From Aliikangiella maris (GTDB taxonomy: Bacteria > Pseudomonadota > Gammaproteobacteria > Enterobacterales > Kangiellaceae), in NCBI RefSeq assembly GCF_040719265.1, contig NZ_JBFDAH010000021.1, forward strand, positions 1 to 64,000: 64,000 nt of DNA. The letters run 5' to 3'. A program made the translations under genes and the position numbers. A model generated the notes under the pieces. That model saw nothing but the letters and a program-made list of their open reading frames with translations, searched no databases and was not told the origin of the DNA. Positions 26,601 through 35,736 of this stretch are shown here, one piece after another (positions within the stretch are counted from its first letter, which is position 1; every line of letters starts with the position of its first letter).

Positions 26601-29600
26601 CTCATCGTAAGTATAAGTTTCTTCAACTAAACGATTACTACCAGCACTAATTGGTGTTTTGGTCCAACTCAGTAAATCTGTCGCCGCATCATATTGCGCT
26701 TCAAAAACGGGTGCACCGCCGGGTCTGACAATTTCAATCAATCGCCCACCGGTATCATAACGATAATAGTTATCCATAACGCCATCTTTATTCCAGCGTC
26801 TGCGCAATAAGTTTTCTGCGGTATATTCATGGCGAGTCGTGCCAATTTCAGGATTATATTCTTTAAATAAATTACCAATTAAATCAGTCCAGCGTTTACG
26901 TGTTGATAAAGTTGTTCCTGTTTCAGTAACGACTTTTGCTTCGGCTAAAATAATACCGTTATATCCATTAGCGGTGGTTTCACTGTAATCAATTTCTACC
27001 AGTAATTCTGCGCACTCGCTATTGCCATTTTCAATCACACAAGGAATTGCTTTGCGGTTACGCCCAAGTATATCAGTATAAAGAATGCGGTAACTTTCCG
27101 ATGCAATATAACCTGCACTGGGCACATCATGAGTTTTTACCTGATGATGGGTATAGGTCATTCCACTTTGTGGAATAAATCCATAAGTAAAAAACTCTTC
27201 TTTTAAAATGCGATTACTACTGTCCTGAAATTTAATATGAAGTGGTCTTCCACTGATATCGGCAAAGGTAATCACCTTTGCTCCATTGGTATTAGTAACA
27301 ACTCGACTGACCCCCAAGTTGCTATACTGGGTTCTATCAGTATTAATTATCCCTGGGTCAATCGTTGATTCATTTTTGACAATACGTCCCCATAAATCCG
27401 TCGACGTTTCAGAAAGCTGAACCCCATCGCGGGTGATTTGCGTTTTAGTCACCGAGGGATATGAAGTATAAATAGCCGAATCGCTGCCTTGTTGCGACTC
27501 CAATGGCCGTCCAACCAAGTCATGTTTACTGAGTTTATTCACACCTCCTTCAACAACTTCATCAATCACCGCGCCCCAAATAAGTTGTCGATTTTTACTC
27601 ACTTGTGATCCATCGGGAGCATACACGCGAGTCGCTTCGCCATTTTCATAAGCTTCATAGGCGGTGGTCAAAGAACCATTTGATGTTGTGTGTAAATAAC
27701 CTTTATCGCTACCCGACTGATGATAAGTCAAGGTTTGTACCAGTTTATTGGTGTAGTCACTTAACGTTAAATCAGTTTCATCTTTTGCAATATATTTGTT
27801 TGTTAAAAATAAATTTGTATTTCCTGCAATTGCTTGCTCATACTCAAATGCAACATGCCCCAGTCGCTGTGAAGAATTGGCAATACAGTCTTTGGGCAAA
27901 GCGCTACTGTTTTCTATCAAACATTCTTTGGACTCACTGGGTAGAGCCGATTGATATTGAGTCCAAGCACCATCTACCGTGGGTGTTTTATTTATCGCGC
28001 TATCACGATAGCTAAACTTTCGCACAACATAAGCGCGATTAGCTTGTTGTTTAATATAAGAAGTTGTGTTCGCCACCAACATTTGAATATGATCCCATTG
28101 ATAATCAAACTCGGTAACCTTAATCGGATCACTAATTGCGCCATCAGGTAAACTTATATAATTAGGTGATTGAATTCTTATTGCGTGCCTGGCGACAACT
28201 GGTGCAGCCGAAATCAATTGTGGCCGTTGTGACTGAAATGGCGCTTCACCGCCTAATGCTTCAAGTGGCGCAGCTCTCCATTGCCACTCTTCGGTTACGA
28301 CACTATTGGCATTTTGTGAATTACCATTATGAAAAGTCGTTTCCTTGAAAATTGGTTTACCTATAATTTTACTTAATGCCCGTGGATAACTGCGATAAGA
28401 CTCAGATTGATAATCAGCATAATAGGTAATCCTTTCGATATCCTGTTCGCCGGTTGCCTTCATTGTCACTTTTAATAAACTACTCGGCGCATAAACTGTC
28501 GCAATTCCACTAAGTAAATCATAAGCTTTGTTTGCATTATCTTCTAGCAAGTATGTGTAGGTATAAGTGGCGCCAGAGTGCACAAAGTTTTTCACCCGCT
28601 TTTGTGCGCTGTTACTTCTCAGGTGTGCCCAGTCGCAGCTAGAAACCGGAGGTAAGTCACCATTGGTTGCGTCAGGATCATCGCATAAGCCAGGTCTTCC
28701 TGAGCCTGAAAAATAAGATGCCCCCGGAATATTGACCAACTGGTATATCAAATGAGTAGTCGCACCTTTAGGTGAGGTTATTGAGCGAATCCATGGATGA
28801 TTTTGTATTTTTTCAACTGGCGCAGAAGAAATACCTAAATCTTCCAATGCGATGGTTATGCGCTGATTTGCCGCATTCGTATAGGCAGAGAGATGGTATT
28901 CATCATCAAATTGACTTAACTGGTAATCAAAATATGCCAGTCGATTAAAACGAGAGTCTCTGACTTCGCGAAGTAATGGACGTCTACCGCCAACTTCTTC
29001 ATAAAAGAAAGTCAACGACTCGGGATTGGGGCCATTATCAATACTGGCACTTTTAATATAACGACTGGCAATACAATGAGAGTAGACATTGCAGGCATTT
29101 AAACTTTCTCCTTCACCCATACCTGAGTCTTCCAATCCAGACCATAAAGTATCGTTTTGTTTTTCTCCACCGTTAAAACGACTTTGTTTGTTAATGCCAT
29201 AAAGTTCGGCAGGCTCAGCATAAGTTAAAGTATAAGAAACACCATTAGCGTTAACTATTTTTGTCGGATAAAAATGTACGGCATTCGGTTCGGCAGTTTC
29301 CTGCCCAATCAAATGTTGCCAGGCAATATCCAGCGAATCTTTGGTTGCGGTATAGTAAATTTTCCCGCCATCAGGTTGCATTAAAACAAAATCAAACCAA
29401 CCATATTCTTCATAAAAAGTTTTGTTTGATGCACTATCAACCCGAGCAATACCATCATTGGGTAACACTAAATCCCAATTAGGATTTGGATGTTGCGCAT
29501 CTCTTACTCCCCAGCAAGTATAAATCGGGCTATTCGGTGGCACAGATGAACCAGGCTGTTGATTACGCCAAGCATTATCATCAGCAGCTTGACGAGTTAA

Positions 29601-30257
29601 GATTCTGCCAGAAGTATCGATATATTTAAGATCACGCTGCTTTGAAATACGCAAAACGGGCGCGCTAGGGTTAGAGTCTCGATGAATACGAATGTCACCA
29701 GGCACATTAAAATTGCCCTGAGTTGATTCAGGATTTAACCCCAAGCCAATTTGTTCTCGCGCAAACTTGCTGCTTTTACCGGCGCTATCGACAAAATAAA
29801 TTTTTTCAGGGGCACCAGATTGAAAATGACCACAGCTATCAATAATATGTCGTGGAACTACAACAATATGACCCAGCCCCAAATGCCAACCTACGCCTAA
29901 CTCTCCAATATTACCGGCATTGTCATCATAACGCTCAATATTGTCTCGCCTTTTCAGTGGCGAGTTATAGGTTGGTGTGAGCGCAAATCCGTTAATTCCA
30001 ATTGCGGGCAATGTGCCACTGACACCTCCATTGAACTCATTAACTTGCAAATATGGCGATGAATCAACTGAACCAATTCCCTGACTATCAATGGCATGAG
30101 GTTTAATCTTTCGATCATAAGGAATTTCGGCATGAGCAATTCCACCAACTTGCAAAAAGCAAAAGGAAAAACACACACCGAGATAAAACTTACCAAGCTT
30201 TTTAAGTCTCAGATTAGTTTGTAAAGATTTTTTTTGCTGAAACCAACGGTTAAACAT
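23637..30257 (-). CDS. Giant secreted YD-repeat protein with seven tandem cysteine-containing modules
   Basis: About 2206 residues when started at ATG 30255-30257 (MFNRWFQQKKS), which has AAAGGA upstream; an ATG 42 bases earlier lacks one. A signal peptide ends at GIAHA. The N-terminal ~1200 residues form an RHS/Tc-like shell (GGVSGTLPAIGINGFALTP near the start, YYRYDTGGRLIEIVRPGG late), but no RHS core or DPxG boundary follows. A fibronectin-III-like stretch comes next (LNLRWDQVYAGQYKVHL). The last ~850 residues hold seven ~105-130-residue modules, each opening C-x-(I/V)-x-x-(F/L)-x-(V/I), then (L/N)P-x-(V/I)-x-W-x-T...C. Two RHS-core partners are encoded immediately downstream, so this looks like the first component of a split RHS or Tc-B/C-type assembly. 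Confidence 0.75.
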   Translation of the reverse strand: MFNRWFQQKKSLQTNLRLKKLGKFYLGVCFSFCFLQVGGIAHAEIPYDRKIKPHAIDSQGIGSVDSSPYLQVNEFNGGVSGTLPAIGINGFALTPTYNSPLKRRDNIERYDDNAGNIGELGVGWHLGLGHIVVVPRHIIDSCGHFQSGAPEKIYFVDSAGKSSKFAREQIGLGLNPESTQGNFNVPGDIRIHRDSNPSAPVLRISKQRDLKYIDTSGRILTRQAADDNAWRNQQPGSSVPPNSPIYTCWGVRDAQHPNPNWDLVLPNDGIARVDSASNKTFYEEYGWFDFVLMQPDGGKIYYTATKDSLDIAWQHLIGQETAEPNAVHFYPTKIVNANGVSYTLTYAEPAELYGINKQSRFNGGEKQNDTLWSGLEDSGMGEGESLNACNVYSHCIASRYIKSASIDNGPNPESLTFFYEEVGGRRPLLREVRDSRFNRLAYFDYQLSQFDDEYHLSAYTNAANQRITIALEDLGISSAPVEKIQNHPWIRSITSPKGATTHLIYQLVNIPGASYFSGSGRPGLCDDPDATNGDLPPVSSCDWAHLRSNSAQKRVKNFVHSGATYTYTYLLEDNANKAYDLLSGIATVYAPSSLLKVTMKATGEQDIERITYYADYQSESYRSYPRALSKIIGKPIFKETTFHNGNSQNANSVVTEEWQWRAAPLEALGGEAPFQSQRPQLISAAPVVARHAIRIQSPNYISLPDGAISDPIKVTEFDYQWDHIQMLVANTTSYIKQQANRAYVVRKFSYRDSAINKTPTVDGAWTQYQSALPSESKECLIENSSALPKDCIANSSQRLGHVAFEYEQAIAGNTNLFLTNKYIAKDETDLTLSDYTNKLVQTLTYHQSGSDKGYLHTTSNGSLTTAYEAYENGEATRVYAPDGSQVSKNRQLIWGAVIDEVVEGGVNKLSKHDLVGRPLESQQGSDSAIYTSYPSVTKTQITRDGVQLSETSTDLWGRIVKNESTIDPGIINTDRTQYSNLGVSRVVTNTNGAKVITFADISGRPLHIKFQDSSNRILKEEFFTYGFIPQSGMTYTHHQVKTHDVPSAGYIASESYRILYTDILGRNRKAIPCVIENGNSECAELLVEIDYSETTANGYNGIILAEAKVVTETGTTLSTRKRWTDLIGNLFKEYNPEIGTTRHEYTAENLLRRRWNKDGVMDNYYRYDTGGRLIEIVRPGGAPVFEAQYDAATDLLSWTKTPISAGSNRLVEETYTYDENNRIESKTVNIPTLLGAIENLRPRTLASAPATLNLRWDQVYAGQYKVHLTHNQFGTLAIDADNGVNQVSLTNANLSQKLQQKITAGHANSAAYQQWKNQLAQHPDSPISLDNEYTWKVSAITSEFEPIPSSETSRITSRCNILELSFRRGINQGPLIQWETANCDGLSTEVLARTLPGTGSVDIEPRCMMPPAAGTYVRDGGVFSGLKQGPRRAHWMFNGYNFEDVELAMEPDPDREPTWTGEKQCAPVERAEFQLKVYDANRNIVTQSESIIADWTSSLKACQIRNFYVNNGYTGKGAGVPKVTWETLNCSNDDYVELKISSLDTNQPLECDLSGEVLSNAKQGNIDANIMKSRPSGCDNISAALFELKIRENSDPGSTILDSRDPIIGYIDRNDCHVSYFNVVDGDENNNPKISWQTKNCGLTDKVQVKYDAVQPGVSENCQLRSQIFSTDKSATNAEADFMYTPYQVIDGKPVEPTNGNACDAMKSVDVWVEIVDASGFPLLDKTSEIDLAYTGGLQNSGTSTCKINDFNIQNPTMAGRLPKVIWDTECDHPVQVMVFTNTTHNPANSACRVNRGMWDGHHDMPQGREVYFMVGGYGSTYNCPSVTSADFWIEMRDVEDSTILIAESQVKQATFTPLPNQSGCQVSQLSTSNGQNGQLPTVSWQTLSGSGCSDSNVEVIVKGATTDGHIPVSCQESDFQIGRGVSGSNRSINFMTNCPDMRNGVVWIETYQSGLLIRKSDFKAFTYDPDSGTPPVCEIQSFSVQNSATIGMLPRVYWQTNCGNNVSVQVRTTTIDPANLSNQCAAYKALWDGNKSGNRTVDYMVGGYGPNHNCPRVRRAEFIIELWQQVNGQQVKIASRPPQIARFDPVRSPTCRVAEFSIDNNTGGLPTVTWQVTGSGCGESNVEAKLYWSSTDFSIPSSCRWDKALIAQSSGGAANTMTLSDMDGSSNCPTQQVDSASLWIEIKEGGRLSQRTSYFEARYRP

Positions 30258-30805
30258 GAAAGCATCCTTTATTAAAGAGTCGCTAATAAAGTGGGGCAAA
30301 TTGATAAGAGATATTTGCCTGATTTAATTAAATCAAACTCAAATAAATCAGACTTAAATAACCTAATTTAAATAAACTGATTGAATGAGGTAATTGTCTG
30401 TCATCAACACTTTGGCAATCGCCGCATTTTTGTCAATTTGTGGAAGGGTCAAAATTGTTCGTCTACTTTTAGGACATTTTGTTAGCTTTTTAATCAAATT
30501 CGTCCAATATGCCATTGTTATCATTGCTTTGTTGATCAGCTGTCATCTTCACATCATGAAATTAAGTATTTTTTCAACAAATTTTCAGTATTTTTAAGGA
30601 CTAAGGGTCAAAAAATGCATTCATAGAGGTGTCAAAAACAACCGATATTGGATTTTATGACTAAAATTTTTTAAGATAAATTTAGATTCCACAAAGCTAA
30701 CAAAAAGAATGATAAGCCCAAACTAGATTTTAGATGACAGTTGCAGCGCTGATTTAAAGGCGTTTATGATACTTAATAAGAATAATTTAAATTGGGTAGA
30801 TTTAA
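30258..30805. other. Divergent upstream region of the RHS operon and the lipoprotein gene
   Basis: About 550 bp of AT-rich sequence with runs of aaataaatca-type low complexity (about 30310-30375). It must contain the start signals for both divergent genes. A 67-codon plus-strand frame at 30394-30597 has no ribosome binding site and resembles antisense noise. Nothing else was recognised. Confidence 0.4.
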
Positions 30806-31845
30806 ATGAGAATAAGCAGATCGACGAAAACAATAATGACATCTTTCACTGCATTGGTTTTGCTTACAGCGTGTCAAACTCATCAAAAGGTTAACATACA
30901 ATCCAATATTGCTGAAAAAAAACAATTCCACCAACCACGCATTACCTAAAACCAGAACAAAAACACTATCGTTTTAGCCACCAAATCCCCAATGTGATGA
31001 AAGTACCTTCAGGTTCGGTGATATCAGCTTCACTCGAAGAAGCCTCAGATAACCGTATCTATCCAAGAATGACTTCACAAGCTTTCGGCTCAATCGACTG
31101 GTCAGACTTTGGACACCCACTCGCTGGACCGATTTACATCGACGGTGCACAGCCAGGGGATGTATTAGCAGTAAAGCTACATAAAATGACACTCAAAGAC
31201 TGGGGATGGAGTGCCAGTACACCATTATTTTCTTATTTAAAAGAAGGAGTCGGACAAACTCAACTTAAAACCTATGCATTTGATCAACAAAAAAGCATTG
31301 CCTATTTTGATAAAAATATCAAAATCCCGCTTTCACCTTTTCCTGGCATTATTGCTGTTGCACCGGATACCGACGAAATGTTATCGACTATTCCGCCAAG
31401 AGAAAATGGCGGTAATCTGGATGATCCGAATATTACTGAAGGAACAACCGTTTATTTACCGGTTTTAGTAGAGGGAGCGTTATTTTCCATTGGCGACCCA
31501 CATGCTGCACAAGGACACGGCGAAGTCAGTGGTACAGCGATTGAAGCACCGATGGATATCATTTTTGAAGTGAGTATTATTAAAAATCAAAAAACCTATC
31601 TTAAAGAAGTGCAATATGAAACTAAGGAACATTATGCAGTAACGGCTTTTGCGCTAACACTAGATGAAGCCGCCAAAAAAGCAACAAGATTTATGATTAG
31701 TTACTTAGAAAGTGAATATAAAATGAGTCCGCAAGATGCCAATATTCTCTGCTCGATAGCTGCAGATTTAAAAATTGCTGAAGTCGTTGATGGTAATGTT
31801 TTAGTGGCAATGCATATTCCTAAAAGAATTTTGTCGCAGCTTTAA
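30806..31845 (+). CDS. Acetamidase/formamidase-family lipoprotein, frameshifted in an A8 run
   Basis: The catalytic part (IYPRMTSQAFGSIDWSDFGHP, IYIDGAQPGDVLAVKL, PFPGIIAVAPD, SIGDPHAAQGHGEVSGTAIE) is typical of the acetamidase/formamidase (FmdA/AmdA) family, zinc-dependent enzymes that hydrolyse short amides. A frame beginning at 30994 is too short. Upstream in another frame an ATG at 30806-30808 opens a lipoprotein signal peptide with lipobox LLTAC. The two frames join if the run of eight A at 30915-30922 is one base longer, giving KTIPPTTHYLKPEQKHYRF before VMKVPSGSV. So the intended product is an exported lipoprotein of about 346 residues. The break is either a sequencing error or homopolymer phase variation. 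Divergent from the RHS block. Confidence 0.75.
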
Positions 31846-31925
31846 TATGTTACAGTTTAAAATGACTCATTATGATGTTAACTATCAATCAAAAAGAAAA
31901 GTTAACAAAATATCAATCGTATAAT

Positions 31926-31955
31926 AAAAAAGCCCAGCAATGGCTGGGCTTTTTA
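31926..31955 (-). terminator. Bidirectional terminator after tRNA-Leu
   Basis: Stem aaagcccagc / gctgggcttt with an aatg loop, flanked by A and T runs, three bases from the 3' end of the tRNA gene. On the plus strand it can also end transcription of the lipoprotein gene. Confidence 0.85.
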
Positions 31956-31958
31956 TTT

Positions 31959-32044
31959 TGGTGCCGAAGGCCGGACTTGAACCGGCACGACCGATGGCCA
32001 CTACCCCCTCAAGATAGCGTGTCTACCAATTCCACCACTTCGGC
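31959..32044 (-). tRNA. tRNA-Leu (anticodon GAG)
   Basis: On the minus strand the 86-nt gene starts gccgaagtggtggaattggt and ends cttcggcacca with an encoded CCA. The acceptor stem pairs GCCGAAG with CTTCGGC; the anticodon arm is ctatcttGAGggggtag; a long variable arm and the T-arm GGTTCAAGTCC follow, as expected for a class II tRNA. It closely follows the E. coli tRNA-Leu(GAG) layout. It sits immediately downstream of secG, with a terminator after it. Confidence 0.96.
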
Positions 32045-32127
32045 TAAATCGTTTTAGATGAACATTGATTTATAATAATCAGCGTTCAATCTTAAGGGAT
32101 ATTATTAATTACTTTTATAACTTATTT

Positions 32128-32652
32128 TTATTTGTTACTGTCTTGATCTTTCTTTGACTCTGTCTCATCTACTTTCTTTTGTGCTTTTTCAGTTGCAGAT
32201 TTCACTTCATCAGATGTTGTATCAAGTTTTGCTTTAGCTTCTTCAATCTTTGCTTCAACAGCTTGCTTAGCCGCAGCTTGTTCGTCTGATTTAGCAGCCT
32301 CTGTTGGCGCAACTTGAGACTCAATTCCAGCTTTTGGCTCTGTCGGTAGCTGAGACTCAATACCTTTAGCTGACTCAGTCTGAGAAGCAGGAACTTCATC
32401 AAGAATACTGTCTTTAATTTCTGCTGGCTCAGAGTTCAGATAACTGATACTCAACGCAATTGCAAAAAATAAAATCGTTAAAATTGTTGTTGCTTTGGTT
32501 AGTGCGTTACCTGAACCGGCCGCGCCAAATACAGTGTTTGCACCACCAGCACCAAACGAAGCTCCCATTTCAGCACCTTTACCTTGCTGAAGTAGAATAA
32601 TTCCGATTAATGCAATCGAAACGATTAAATAAACAATTAATATAATTTCCAT
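32128..32652 (-). CDS. secG: Protein-export membrane protein SecG with long charged tail
   Basis: SecG is a small subunit of the SecYEG translocon. The first ~75 residues are canonical: helix 1 (EIILIVYLIVSIALIGIILLQ), the cytoplasmic loop QGKGAEMGASFGAGGANTVFG and helix 2 (TILTILFFAIALSISYL). At 174 residues it is much longer than the usual 70-115, because of an Ala/Glu/Lys/Gln-rich tail of about 95 residues, probably helical. It lies 3 bp downstream of tpiA and upstream of tRNA-Leu, the common gammaproteobacterial tpiA-secG-tRNA-Leu order. Confidence 0.94.
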   Translation of the reverse strand: MEIILIVYLIVSIALIGIILLQQGKGAEMGASFGAGGANTVFGAAGSGNALTKATTILTILFFAIALSISYLNSEPAEIKDSILDEVPASQTESAKGIESQLPTEPKAGIESQVAPTEAAKSDEQAAAKQAVEAKIEEAKAKLDTTSDEVKSATEKAQKKVDETESKKDQDSNK

Positions 32653-32655
32653 CGT

Positions 32656-33417
32656 TTATCCTGCTGCAGAATAAATTTTTAAAAAATCTTCAACTTTTAA
32701 TGATGCGCCGCCAATCAGACCGCCATCAATATCAGGTTGAACTAATAGTGACTCAGCATTTTCTGCGTTCATGCTGCCACCATACAAAATTGGCAACCTG
32801 GCAGCGATACTTTCATCTTGCTGAGCCAACCAGGAACGAATTTCAGCATGCACTTCCTGAGCTTGTTGAGGTGTCGCAGTCATGCCGGTTCCAATTGCCC
32901 AAACCGGCTCATACGCCATATAACTATTGGCAAAAGCGCCAATACCTACCTCATCAATAACAGCCTGGCACTGAGACTTAATTATCTCAAAAGTTGCCCC
33001 TTGTTCTCGCTGCTGTAATGTCTCACCCACACATAATATAGGCTTGAGGTTATTTTTTAAAGCCGCTGCAAATTTTTTTGCAACTCGCTGATTATCATCA
33101 GCAAACATTTCCCGTCTTTCGGAATGCCCTACTAATAAGTGGGACACCAGATAATCCGTTAACATACTGGCACTGATTTCACCAGTATAAGCCCCTTTAT
33201 CTTCCCAGTGTGCATCTTGCGCACCTAATAATACACCAGTATTGATAAGAAGCTTACTAATATCTGCCAGATGAATCTGAGGAATGCAAATTAATAACTC
33301 AACATTATCAATGGCGTCATACATTGTAACAATAGCGCTGGCTAATCGAATAGCTTCAGTTCTGGAACAATTCATTTTCCAGTTTCCTGCAACGATACGT
33401 TTTCTTGTATGAGTCAT
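32656..33417 (-). CDS. tpiA: Triosephosphate isomerase
   Basis: Interconverts dihydroxyacetone phosphate and glyceraldehyde 3-phosphate. The chosen start (ATG 33415-33417) gives THTRKRIVAGNWKMN, the standard N-terminus with catalytic Lys, and has AGGA just upstream; an in-frame codon 39 bases earlier would add an unusual extension. Catalytic His is in VGHSERR, catalytic Glu in AYEPVWAIGTG, and the phosphate-binding loop is ILYGGSMNAENA followed by GGLIGGASL. Length 253, normal. Followed by secG after 3 bp. Confidence 0.97.
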   Translation of the reverse strand: MTHTRKRIVAGNWKMNCSRTEAIRLASAIVTMYDAIDNVELLICIPQIHLADISKLLINTGVLLGAQDAHWEDKGAYTGEISASMLTDYLVSHLLVGHSERREMFADDNQRVAKKFAAALKNNLKPILCVGETLQQREQGATFEIIKSQCQAVIDEVGIGAFANSYMAYEPVWAIGTGMTATPQQAQEVHAEIRSWLAQQDESIAARLPILYGGSMNAENAESLLVQPDIDGGLIGGASLKVEDFLKIYSAAG

Positions 33418-33639
33418 TTCCTGCCTTATAATCTGGCTAGCATTAAAAGGGCGCAAATCTTACCTGACAAAGCATCGAGAAACAAGATAAAGGCGCAATA
33501 TTTAATCATAAATATCGGTAAACTATTAAAGCAACCAGCAAAAGTCCGATAAACATTGAAGTTTTGAATAACATTTGAGCGCTTTAAAGTCCTAAATTCT
33601 GGTAGATAATAGAGTTGATTTTCTAGATTTTAGCCAATT

Positions 33640-35736
33640 CTACCTAGCTGTGCGGTTATAACTGTTATCAATGGGCTTTGAACTTGCCAAAAATTGCACA
33701 AAATCCTTATAGGTCAGTGGTCTGGAGAAGTAATACCCTTGTATGTCATCACAATTATTCTTTGCTAAAAACTCTTGTTGTTCGGCGGTTTCAACCCCTT
33801 CAGCAATAACTTCAAGTCGCAGACTTTTTGCCATTGAAATTATTGCCAGCGTGATTGCGGTATCATCAACATCAACGATTAGCTCATCGATAAAGGTACG
33901 GTCAATTTTTAGCGCATCAAGCGGAAAACGCCGTAAATAAGAAAGTGAAGAGTAGCCTGTACCAAAATCATCAATAGCGATACGTATTTGCATCTCTTTG
34001 AGTCGCTCTAAGATATCTATCGCCTGACTGACATCTCTCACCAGCATACTTTCAGTAATTTCTACTTCGAGCAATTTAGGCGGTATGCGATATTTTTGCA
34101 GTGTCGAAGCGATCATTTCTGGTAAGTTAATTTGCCGAAACTGAAGTGCTGATAAATTTACCGCTAATCGAATTTCATAACCAAGACGACGACATTCCGC
34201 AATTTTTTGGCAGGCATTATCCATCACCCAATTACCGATTTCTTTGATTAACCCAGTATTTTCTGCAATAGGGATAAACTCGGCAGGTGAAATATTGCCT
34301 AAAATAGGATGGTGCCAACGTAACAAAACCTCAGCCCCAATAACTTTATTTTCAACAATATTAAGCTGCGGCTGAAATACCAGGCTTAATTCGCCATTTT
34401 TAACCGCTTGGCGCAATTCATTCGCCAACTGGTGACGGCGAATCGCCAATTGATTCAATTCAGCTTCATAAAACTCGTAAGTGTTACGACCAACTTCTTT
34501 TGCTTTATACATAGCAGCATCTGCCGCTTTCATTAGTGAGTCAACATCAACACCGTCATGCGGAAACATGCAGACACCAACACTAACGGTTGTATTTACT
34601 TCATAGTTTGACAATTGAAAGGGGGTTTCAAAGCTGGTGACGATTTTTTCTACAATAGAAATAACATCTTCCGTATCATGCAATTCGTTTAAGATAATAA
34701 CAAACTCATCTCCCCCCAGACGCGCCAATGTATCTTCACTGCGAATTTTTTCTAACAATCGTTGACTGGTCGCTTTGAGTAATTGATCACCAACAGCATG
34801 CCCCAGCGAGTCATTAACATCTTTAAAATGGTCAAGATCGAGAAAAAGAACCGCCACCATCAGGTTAGTACGGGATGCGCGTTTTAGTGCATACTTTATT
34901 CTGTCCATACACAATGCCCGATTAGGCAATTGTGTCAAAGAATCGTAGTTAGCCAAGTACTGTAAATCTTTAACTGCACGTTCCAATCGCTTTTTATTCA
35001 GTTGCAAGGCTTCGCTGGCGGCGTCTCTTTCTTTTTGATTGACCTCTATTTTTTCCAACATTTGATTAAATGAGTTGGCTAACGAGCCTATTTCATCTTC
35101 GCCATAATAAGGTACTCGAATAGAATAGTTCCCACTACCGCTGACTTCACGACTAATCCCCTCCAACTCCACGAGTGGCCCAGAAATCATGCGTTGTAGT
35201 TTTAACGATATTAGATACACAAAGAAAATGATCACGGCAACAATAGATATACTCATAAAAGCAAAAGCACGAATTCGAGAAAAGAAAGCACGATTAGAAA
35301 CTTTTAAATACACCGTCCCCGCAAATTCACCATCTTCTTGATGCATTGGCGCCCAGACCATCAGTCTCTCATCCCCCCAGATAACACTTTTGCTGTTTTT
35401 AAACTCAGCCTCACTGATATAAAAATCAGTATCGTTTTCATCCCTTAAGGCCAACAAATTCCCGGTGTTATCAAAAACTGCCGCGCCAAAGCGATCATTT
35501 AATACCGAAGATTGTAAAATACGCTTGAGTGTTGCCTCATCGCTCAAACTTGCTGGTACTAACGCATTATTCGCTAACAATTGCGCCTGCGTTTCAGTAT
35601 CAGCAACTAGCGCCTGTTGAGTCGTCTGGTAGTAATTAATTGTCATCCCTACCATACCAATCATCAATGCGCCTGCCGTCATGGCCAGTATAATTGTAAT
35701 CAGTTTGGCGCGAATTGAGGTTCCCCAGGCAATCAT
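33640..35736 (-). CDS. YfiN-like membrane GGDEF/EAL protein with HAMP domain
   Basis: A 698-residue membrane protein. A first helix (LITIILAMTAGALMIGMVGM), a periplasmic region of ~130 residues, a second helix (FMSISIVAVIIFFVYLISL) and a HAMP linker precede GGDEF (about 265-430) and EAL (about 440-690) domains. GGDEF is intact at about 341-345, with RSED as inhibitory site. The EAL motif is EVL (GAEVLLRW), and DDFGTGYSSLSYL and AEGVETAEQ are present, so phosphodiesterase activity remains possible. The layout up to GGDEF matches YfiN/TpbB. It overlaps the upstream triple-YfiR gene by 4 bases, which supports a repressor/cyclase pair. Confidence 0.88.
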   Translation of the reverse strand: MIAWGTSIRAKLITIILAMTAGALMIGMVGMTINYYQTTQQALVADTETQAQLLANNALVPASLSDEATLKRILQSSVLNDRFGAAVFDNTGNLLALRDENDTDFYISEAEFKNSKSVIWGDERLMVWAPMHQEDGEFAGTVYLKVSNRAFFSRIRAFAFMSISIVAVIIFFVYLISLKLQRMISGPLVELEGISREVSGSGNYSIRVPYYGEDEIGSLANSFNQMLEKIEVNQKERDAASEALQLNKKRLERAVKDLQYLANYDSLTQLPNRALCMDRIKYALKRASRTNLMVAVLFLDLDHFKDVNDSLGHAVGDQLLKATSQRLLEKIRSEDTLARLGGDEFVIILNELHDTEDVISIVEKIVTSFETPFQLSNYEVNTTVSVGVCMFPHDGVDVDSLMKAADAAMYKAKEVGRNTYEFYEAELNQLAIRRHQLANELRQAVKNGELSLVFQPQLNIVENKVIGAEVLLRWHHPILGNISPAEFIPIAENTGLIKEIGNWVMDNACQKIAECRRLGYEIRLAVNLSALQFRQINLPEMIASTLQKYRIPPKLLEVEITESMLVRDVSQAIDILERLKEMQIRIAIDDFGTGYSSLSYLRRFPLDALKIDRTFIDELIVDVDDTAITLAIISMAKSLRLEVIAEGVETAEQQEFLAKNNCDDIQGYYFSRPLTYKDFVQFLASSKPIDNSYNRTAR

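Noticed and set aside
30394..30597. Plus-strand 67-codon hydrophobic frame upstream of the lipoprotein gene
   Set aside because: No start signal, no family, and composition expected from AT-rich noncoding DNA; a tiny membrane peptide cannot be fully excluded.
31926..32044. tRNA-Leu as an attachment site for a genomic island
   Set aside because: No integrase, no repeat of the tRNA 3' end and housekeeping genes on the tRNA's 5' side; the RHS block ends well before it.
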